Shown here one piece after another: positions 1 through 5,207 of a DNA stretch of 7,082 bases (position 1 is its first letter; every line of letters begins with the position of its first letter). The translations under genes and the position numbers were made by a program. The stretch is from the NCBI GenBank assembly GCA_946479055.1, contig CAMLEX010000255.1, positions 1 through 7,082 on the forward strand, given 5' to 3'. Source of the DNA: an uncultured Bacteroidota bacterium. GTDB taxonomy: Bacteria; Bacteroidota; Bacteroidia; Chitinophagales; Chitinophagaceae. The notes beneath the pieces were generated by a model. That model worked only from the letters and a program-made list of their open reading frames with translations, was not told the origin of the DNA and did not search any database.

Positions 1-1173
1 ATGCAAAAAAAAACACCTATTGACTTTTTAAAACTTCGTGCAAGTTTTGGTACTACGGGAAATGCAGAGATCGGTGACTATGGCCCATTGGGTTTATACT
101 CTATAGATGTTGCCTATAGTTATGCCAATGCTCCGGGTGCTGCTCCATTGCAAAAAGGAAATCCTGATTTAACCTGGGAGACACAAAAGACAGCTAACAT
201 CGGTATTGATATAAGCTTGTTTAAAAGAATTGATTTAAGTGTAGATGTATATCAGAAAACCGCCAATGACCTGCTTTACAGAAAGCCGTTACCAGCTACA
301 ACAGGCTACAGTTTTGTATGGGAAAATATTGGTAGTGTAAGAAACAGGGGATTGGAATTTAACCTGACCACCAAAAACCTCGTGGGTGAATTGAGTTGGG
401 AAACTAACCTGAACATGGCCTTCAACCGGAATAAAGTTTTGGAGTTAAATGATGGTGCTTTATTTAGTAGCCCTGGTTCACGCCAGCCAATAGGATTGGG
501 TCACGATATGGATGAATGGAATATGCCTGTTTGGGCAGGTGTAGATCCTGGAACTGGCGACCCATTGTGGGAAAAAATAATCCTTGATGCCGACGGTAAA
601 AAATTTATAACCTATACCAATAATTATAATTCAGTAGCCAATGCTGTATCAAGACAGTATTTGGGAAAATCTGCAGCACCTAAGTTTACAGGTGGTATAA
701 CTAACGAATTTGCTTACAAAGGATTCACCTTGTCTGCATTCTTCAATTTTGTATATGGTAATTATGTTTATAATGACAGTCGTTTTTATTTTGATAACGA
801 CGGTGTATATGAAAAATACAACCAGATGGTATTGGCTGATGGATGGAGCCGTTGGTCCAAAGTCGGCGATATTGCCACGCATCCAAAACCTGTTTTAGGC
901 GGCAACAAAGCTTCTAATTCGAGTTCTACACGTTACCTGGAAGATGGAAGTTATATCCGTTTAAGAAATATTAACCTGGGATATAACCTGCCAAAATCTT
1001 TGCTTGGTAAATGGAAAATTTCAACAGCCAGGATCTTTATCAGTGGCGACAATTTGTGGACAGGTACCAAGTTTAGCGGTGTTGATCCTGAAGTAGTGTT
1101 AGGTTCAGGAGAATCAAGTTTTAAATATCCTATCAGCAAAAAAATATTAGTTGGGTTAAATATTTCATTCTAA
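1..1173 (+). CDS. SusC/RagA-like TonB-dependent outer-membrane transporter, C-terminal part (5' end outside window)
   Basis: This is the last 390 residues of a SusC/RagA-family TonB-dependent transporter. The family imports oligosaccharides or other large nutrients through a 22-strand outer-membrane barrel, powered by TonB-ExbBD. Family markers seen are an FLKLRASFGTTGNAEIG block (residues 9-24), NPDLTWE (54-60), NIGSVRNRGLEF (109-120) and the terminal beta-strand ending in ILVGLNISF, whose C-terminal Phe fits BAM-dependent barrel insertion. Full-length members are about 1000 residues, so the signal peptide, carboxypeptidase-like N-terminal domain, plug and first part of the barrel are missing. 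The ATG at base 1 is almost certainly an internal Met, because the FLKLRASFG block normally lies deep inside the barrel. The frame is intact to TAA at 1171-1173. The SusD gene follows after 11 bp, so the two are surely co-transcribed. The substrate cannot be read from this fragment. Confidence 0.95.
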   Translation: MQKKTPIDFLKLRASFGTTGNAEIGDYGPLGLYSIDVAYSYANAPGAAPLQKGNPDLTWETQKTANIGIDISLFKRIDLSVDVYQKTANDLLYRKPLPATTGYSFVWENIGSVRNRGLEFNLTTKNLVGELSWETNLNMAFNRNKVLELNDGALFSSPGSRQPIGLGHDMDEWNMPVWAGVDPGTGDPLWEKIILDADGKKFITYTNNYNSVANAVSRQYLGKSAAPKFTGGITNEFAYKGFTLSAFFNFVYGNYVYNDSRFYFDNDGVYEKYNQMVLADGWSRWSKVGDIATHPKPVLGGNKASNSSSTRYLEDGSYIRLRNINLGYNLPKSLLGKWKISTARIFISGDNLWTGTKFSGVDPEVVLGSGESSFKYPISKKILVGLNISF

Positions 1174-1184
1174 AAAAGAACGCC

Positions 1185-2696
1185 ATGACCAAATCAAATA
1201 TAAAAACAGCATTTCTTACCTGCGCCATCGTTATAAGTATGGTATCGTGTAAGAAAAATTTTGAGCCATCCACTGCTATAGATGAAAATTCTGCTTTAAC
1301 CAATGCTGCCGATATAGAAACAGCTACCATTGGCACTTATGCAGTATTAAGAAGTCCTGCTTATGTAAGGAGTAGTCATTTTCTGATGGAATATCCCGGC
1401 GATGAAATGGCACAGGGGCAGCCATCTTCTGATGACTTAAGCCGGGCTTATCGCTATACCCATATTACAACAGATGGCCATTGTGCCAGCTTTTGGCGGC
1501 AGGCTTATTTTGTAGCCAGTGCAGCGAATAAAATTATCTCAGCTATTCCTGATGATGCCGCTGCCGATCTCAGGCAATTGAAAGGAGAAAACCTTTTCCT
1601 GAGAGCAATGGTCCATTTCAATCTTGTAAGAGTATTTGGGAAACCTTATATACAAAACAATGGCGACAATCCAGGGATACCTATTTTGAAAGATGGTCTT
1701 ACTGAACAGGAACAGCTAACTATTGCAAGAAGCAAAGTAAGCGACGTCTATAATTTTATAGTTGCGGATTTGTTGAAGGCGGCAGATTTTATGACGGTGA
1801 ATAAAGACAATCCCTTTGCATCAAAGCAGGTGGCCAATGCGCTTTTGGCAAGAGTATATCTTTATATGGGAGATAATAGCAAGGCTGTTGAATTTGCTGA
1901 TAAAGTAGTTAACTCTGGAAAATATAGTTTGTTAGGCAGTGGTGAGTTTGCGAATTATTTCAGGAATGTGCCTGAAGGAAATACAGAAACTATCTTCTGC
2001 ATCCGCCATACAAAAACACAGGATGAAGATTGGAGTGCTATTGGTTCTATGTATTATAGCGGTGATGCGGCAGGTAATGCAAAAGAACAGGCTTACAGCG
2101 GTTGGGGTGAAATTTATGCATCTAAAAAATATTTCGATTTCTTAAATACAAATCCCACCGATATCCGTTTAGGGTTTATTTCACCATATAAAGTAGGTGG
2201 AGTTTTACAAATGAATACATCGCTGAATCCGGCAACCCCGATGTATTATATCAATAAATATAGTTTGCAGGAGGGCCTTGTTAATTTAAGTTCGCCTGTT
2301 TACATCCGTTTGGCGGAAATGCATCTTATCCGGGCCGAAGCCAATGCGAAATTGGGTAATGATCAGGCAAGTTTGGATGATGTAAATCTTATTCGTCAAA
2401 GAGCCGGCCTTTCGGGTGCGGCATTACATACATTGGCAAGTATTGCGGCTGCTTCTAAAACAGCTTTGGATGTTGTATTGGAGGAACGCTGGCTGGAACT
2501 GGCTTTTGAAGGTCACCGTGGTTATGATCTGTTCCGCAATGATCGTTCTGTTGTGAGGGATTATCCCGGTACGCATGCATTGAACGCTTCACCGGCTAAT
2601 ATCAATCAAACTATTGCTCCTTCAAATAACAGGATTGTTTTCTTTATTCCTGAAAGCGAGATAGCTAAAAACCCTGCGCTTATACAAAATCCATAA
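1185..2696 (+). CDS. SusD/RagB family nutrient-binding outer-membrane lipoprotein
   Basis: A 503-residue SusD/RagB protein, the surface lipoprotein that sits as a hinged lid on its cognate SusC barrel and captures the glycan or peptide substrate. The signal peptide ends in lipobox MVSC, with the lipidated Cys at residue 22 followed by KKNFEP. The N-terminal half has the usual helical (TPR-like) SusD layout, with a LKGENLFLRAMVHFNLVRVFG segment shape typical of the family. The C-terminal half carries LAEMHLIRAEAN (376-387) and LEERWLELAFEGHR (432-445), and ends in a PESEIAKNPALIQNP tail as most SusDs do. Length matches the family norm of about 450-600. The ATG lies 11 bp after the SusC stop. 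No strong Shine-Dalgarno sequence is seen, which is normal for Bacteroidota. Binding-site residues are not conserved enough across the family to predict the ligand. Confidence 0.96.
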   Translation: MTKSNIKTAFLTCAIVISMVSCKKNFEPSTAIDENSALTNAADIETATIGTYAVLRSPAYVRSSHFLMEYPGDEMAQGQPSSDDLSRAYRYTHITTDGHCASFWRQAYFVASAANKIISAIPDDAAADLRQLKGENLFLRAMVHFNLVRVFGKPYIQNNGDNPGIPILKDGLTEQEQLTIARSKVSDVYNFIVADLLKAADFMTVNKDNPFASKQVANALLARVYLYMGDNSKAVEFADKVVNSGKYSLLGSGEFANYFRNVPEGNTETIFCIRHTKTQDEDWSAIGSMYYSGDAAGNAKEQAYSGWGEIYASKKYFDFLNTNPTDIRLGFISPYKVGGVLQMNTSLNPATPMYYINKYSLQEGLVNLSSPVYIRLAEMHLIRAEANAKLGNDQASLDDVNLIRQRAGLSGAALHTLASIAAASKTALDVVLEERWLELAFEGHRGYDLFRNDRSVVRDYPGTHALNASPANINQTIAPSNNRIVFFIPESEIAKNPALIQNP

Positions 2697-2726
2697 TTGA
2701 AAGTTTATTATCTAAAATATTATATT

Positions 2727-3284
2727 ATGCATAAGATATCATTTAAAATAATTTTGCTGCTTGCTGTCACTGCTACTATTGCAGTGGCTTGCAAAAAAGC
2801 TGATGCTGTTTTTTTTCAGGATAAGTCAACAGTAATGAAAGCAGATAAAATGGCCTGGACCGCTACAGCTGATAGCGAAACGCCTGACGGTTGGGAAAAC
2901 ACTGGCTTTGCTTCAGCTACTATCGATGGAGACTTTAACACCTACTGGCATACAGACTATTCCGTTGTGGTTCCTTATCCTCATTGGTTGCTGATTGATA
3001 TGAAAACGGAAATAAATATGATCTCTGTAGAAATTACCAATCGCCAGGCTTCATCGGCTAATACAAGGGGAATGAAAAAATTTAAACTGGAAGCCAGTAA
3101 AGATGGTACAACGTTTACCAGTCTTGGTGAATTTTCATTTGCCATAACAAATGACCCACAGGGTTTTCCAGTTTCTTCTGCAACAACATATCGTTATTTA
3201 AAAATAACAGCATTAGAACCTCAGCGGGTAGGTACCAATCATACTTTCCTGGCAGAAGTTGATGTATTCACGACAAAGAAATAA
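2727..3284 (+). CDS. F5/8 type C (discoidin/CBM32-like) domain lipoprotein, probable accessory surface glycan-binding protein
   Basis: A 185-residue lipoprotein. Starting at the ATG gives a compact signal peptide (MHKISFKIILLLAV...) with lipobox AVAC and Cys22. An in-frame TTG at 2697, directly after the SusD stop, would add ten residues before it and is less likely. From about residue 42 to the end there is one F5/8 type C (discoidin, CBM32-like) beta-sandwich. It begins with WTATADSETPDG, continues with ATIDGDFNTYWHT (64-76, the classic 'A-I-D-G-D-x-N-T-x-W-H' block), then PHWLLIDM, FKLEASKDG and TYRYLKI (154-160), and closes with FLAEVDVF. Such domains usually bind sugars. No catalytic domain is present. 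Its place as third gene after susC and susD, 30 bp downstream, resembles surface glycan-binding proteins in utilisation loci. The ligand and true surface exposure are inference. Confidence 0.88.
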   Translation: MHKISFKIILLLAVTATIAVACKKADAVFFQDKSTVMKADKMAWTATADSETPDGWENTGFASATIDGDFNTYWHTDYSVVVPYPHWLLIDMKTEINMISVEITNRQASSANTRGMKKFKLEASKDGTTFTSLGEFSFAITNDPQGFPVSSATTYRYLKITALEPQRVGTNHTFLAEVDVFTTKK

Positions 3285-3351
3285 AATAGTATTCTTCAAT
3301 TGATGCTAAAACCAGTTTCTTAGAAGCAGTCGTTTGAGTAGTTAAGCAGGC

Positions 3352-3379
3352 AATGCCCCGCAACAGGCGGGGCATTTTT
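3352..3379 (+). terminator. Intrinsic terminator after the SusC-SusD-discoidin operon
   Basis: A perfect 9-bp stem, AATGCCCCG (3352-3360) pairing with CGGGGCATT (3368-3376), encloses a 7-nt loop (CAACAGG) and runs into five T residues at 3375-3379. The GC-rich core with a U-tract is a textbook Rho-independent terminator. It lies 67 bp after the discoidin-lipoprotein stop and 38 bp before the next start codon. Confidence 0.9.
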
Positions 3380-3417
3380 AAAATCATTTTGTAACAACAA
3401 AGAATAAACTATTTACT

Positions 3418-4722
3418 ATGATAGCAAAAAAAACGTTTTCAATTATTGGTGGAGCAATTTTTTGTTTACTGTTATTTTCATGCAATAAGGGAAATACATC
3501 TGCGCCACCACCTGCACCACCAAAACCGCAACCACCAGCCACAACCATCGCTGTACCATTGACGGGTAATGGATATATTACACAACCGGCATCAGGCGCA
3601 TCAGAAACAATTACTGATAATGGATTGGGAAATTGGGTCAATGCAGGTAGTATTACAAGTACTTATTTCAGGATCGGTCAGACGGGGCAATTAAATGTGG
3701 CGATCAAAGCTAAAGTACCATCCGGTACCAGCTCTGTAAAAGTTTCTGTTAATGGAACGTCGTTTATGGTGAACCTTAGTGGTAGTCAGTATAAGACTTA
3801 TTTTGCCGGAACGATAAACATTACAAAGACTGGTTATGTAAAAGTTGATCTGCAGGGAGTAAGCAAAACGGGAACTTATTTCGCCGATGTTTCTGATATA
3901 CTCATTGGTGGTTCTGCTACTACTGCAAATGTTGTATTTGCCAATGATCCACAAAATTTTTATTGGTCAAGAAGAGGCCCGTCTTGTCATTTAGGTTATA
4001 CAACTCCTGCTGCTGATAAAGAATATTTTTATAGTGAACTAACTGTTCCTACTGGCGAAGATAAAATTGGATCCTACTTTATGGCCAATGGGTTTGGAGA
4101 AGGATACATGGGCATACAGGTAAACTCCGCTACTGAAAGAAGAGTTCTTTTTTCGGTATGGGATCCTGCTACGGGCCAAACTACTTTGGTAAGAAAAGGA
4201 ACGGATGTAACAGCCGGGAGGTTTGGAGGCGAAGGAACCGGCGGACAGAGTTATATGATCTTTAACTGGCAGGCAGGTACTACATATAAATTTCTTACGC
4301 AAGGCAAGCCTGATGGCGTAGGCAACACCATTTACACTTCCTGGTTTTTTGCACCCGAGGTTGGCAACTGGAAATTGATGGCCACCTGGTCAAGACCCAA
4401 TACCAATAAATACCTGACCGGCTTTCATGGTTTTCTTGAAAATTTTAATCCTGACCAGGGTTACCTGGGAAGAAAAGCGCATTGGAGCAATCAATGGGTA
4501 AGGTTGGCAAGCGGAACATGGTCGGAAGTAACAGAATTTAAATTTACTGTTGATGCAACAGGAACCAACAAACAAAGATTGGATTATGCAGGCGGAGTAG
4601 ATAACGGAAAATTCTTCTTGCAAATGGATGGATTCTTTTCGAATAATGTAACTCCTGCTACAATCTTTACAAAGCAGGCAACGGGTATAGCGCCAACTAT
4701 TGATTTTCCTGGTTTGCCATGA
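3418..4722 (+). CDS. DUF5077/DUF3472 domain lipoprotein
   Basis: A 434-residue lipoprotein. Its signal peptide ends in lipobox LFSC with Cys22. A proline-rich linker follows (residues about 28-40, APPPAPPKPQPP), probably holding the domains away from the membrane. An N-terminal beta-rich domain (about 44-165; begins VPLTGNGYITQPASGA, later GYVKVDLQGVSKTG) resembles DUF5077. The larger C-terminal part (about 170-430) resembles DUF3472, with FYWSRRGPSCHLGY (from 181), GFGEGYMGIQ (from 225), FGGEGTGGQ (269-277), a W-rich core with NWKLMATW, and GFHGFLENF. These domain calls are from memory of family appearance. The biochemical function is unknown; extracellular carbohydrate binding or processing is a reasonable inference from the SusCD neighbourhood. 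It starts 38 bp after a terminator, with no good Shine-Dalgarno sequence, and has its own terminator downstream, so it forms a separate or read-through transcription unit. Confidence 0.85.
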   Translation: MIAKKTFSIIGGAIFCLLLFSCNKGNTSAPPPAPPKPQPPATTIAVPLTGNGYITQPASGASETITDNGLGNWVNAGSITSTYFRIGQTGQLNVAIKAKVPSGTSSVKVSVNGTSFMVNLSGSQYKTYFAGTINITKTGYVKVDLQGVSKTGTYFADVSDILIGGSATTANVVFANDPQNFYWSRRGPSCHLGYTTPAADKEYFYSELTVPTGEDKIGSYFMANGFGEGYMGIQVNSATERRVLFSVWDPATGQTTLVRKGTDVTAGRFGGEGTGGQSYMIFNWQAGTTYKFLTQGKPDGVGNTIYTSWFFAPEVGNWKLMATWSRPNTNKYLTGFHGFLENFNPDQGYLGRKAHWSNQWVRLASGTWSEVTEFKFTVDATGTNKQRLDYAGGVDNGKFFLQMDGFFSNNVTPATIFTKQATGIAPTIDFPGLP

Positions 4723-4787
4723 TCGGACATATAATAAATGAAAAATTGAAAACTATCATAAACAGTAGCTTTGAATAATCTCTGAAT

Positions 4788-4815
4788 AAAAAACCCGACC
4801 ACAGCGGGTTTTTTT
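4788..4815 (+). terminator. Intrinsic terminator after the DUF3472 lipoprotein gene
   Basis: AAAAAACCCG (4788-4797) pairs with CGGGTTTTTT (4805-4814) around a 7-nt loop (ACCACAG), and seven T residues end at 4815. Only four pairs are G-C. The A-tract on the left arm means the structure could also stop transcription arriving on the minus strand. It lies 65 bp after the upstream stop codon. Confidence 0.82.
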
Positions 4816-5069
4816 ATGGATCAGAAAACTTACTGTTATAATGTTATCCGTTTGTATTTAATAGATGGTAATTGTCTTACCACAAAATTTTCACAGGATA
4901 AATAAAAGGCCGTGCTTGTAAACGCACGAACTCTTGCATCAACATACAATTGGCATCAGACTAAAGTATCAAATAAAGTCTTTATGGGTATACACTTACG
5001 CTTTTTTATACTTAATTATATATTTAACTTATGTCTTGCATTTTGTATATTTAGTTAAACATTATTGCT
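4816..5069. other. Intergenic region, 254 bp, no gene seen
   Basis: AT-rich spacer between the terminator of the DUF3472 gene and the small ORF at 5070. No convincing coding frame, tRNA or known riboswitch was recognised on either strand. A weak 5-bp inverted repeat CGTGC/GCACG (4911-4915 and 4924-4928) is present. AT content rises sharply in the last 70 bp, where two copies of TATATTTA occur, so the promoter for the downstream genes most likely lies here. Confidence 0.6.
5019..5053 (+). promoter_or_regulatory. Possible Bacteroidota-type promoter upstream of the small ORF and second TonB receptor
   Basis: TATATTTA occurs at 5019-5026 and again at 5046-5053. Each matches the Bacteroidota -7 consensus TAnnTTTG except for the last base. 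The first copy falls about 20 bp before the second, so its TTT could act as a degenerate -33 element for it. Transcription would then start near 5060, shortly before the ATG at 5070. Such motifs arise easily in AT-rich DNA, so this is only a candidate. Confidence 0.25.
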
Positions 5070-5192
5070 ATGAGATTCTTACCCAATGATTTCATCAGAA
5101 ATAAACTGTTCCTGATTTCATTAATCCTCCCGGCTGTTTTGTTTTATAGTTTGATAGGGTTGTATCGAAGACTGGCTTTTTTTATCTGTTAA
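5070..5192 (+). CDS. Possible 40-residue single-pass membrane peptide
   Basis: A short open frame from ATG to TAA, not recognised as a known family. The peptide starts MRFLPNDFIRNK, followed by a hydrophobic stretch of about 18 residues (FLISLILPAVLFYSLIG, residues 14-30) and then LYRRLAFFIC. This suggests one transmembrane helix with flanking basic residues. It ends 15 bp before the TonB-receptor start, in the same direction, so it would be co-transcribed with it. Alternatives are a translated leader that tunes expression of the receptor, or a chance frame in an AT-rich leader, where hydrophobic codons are common. No Shine-Dalgarno sequence helps decide. Coding status is uncertain. Confidence 0.35.
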   Translation: MRFLPNDFIRNKLFLISLILPAVLFYSLIGLYRRLAFFIC

Positions 5193-5207
5193 TTTGATCC
5201 AAATGAT

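Noticed and set aside
1..3. ATG at the first base as a true start of a short SusC-like gene
   Set aside because: The residues that follow match the middle of the SusC barrel. A protein starting here would lack signal peptide, plug and half the barrel, so window truncation is the simpler explanation.
3387..3417. TTTTG followed about 20 bp later by TATTTAC as a promoter for the DUF3472 gene
   Set aside because: The -7 match is poor, and transcription would begin at or inside the start codon.
3502..3543. CCACCA-rich repeat tract as a microsatellite
   Set aside because: It encodes the in-frame proline-rich linker of the lipoprotein. It is imperfect and is explained by protein sequence.
3691..4802. 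Several 70-90 codon minus-strand open frames across the DUF3472 gene and its terminator
   Set aside because: They overlap a convincing + strand lipoprotein gene, show no domain features, and one runs through a terminator hairpin.
4911..4928. Inverted repeat CGTGC/GCACG with an 8-nt loop
   Set aside because: The arms are only 5 bp, there is no T-tract, and it matches no known operator or RNA structure. It is expected by chance at this length.
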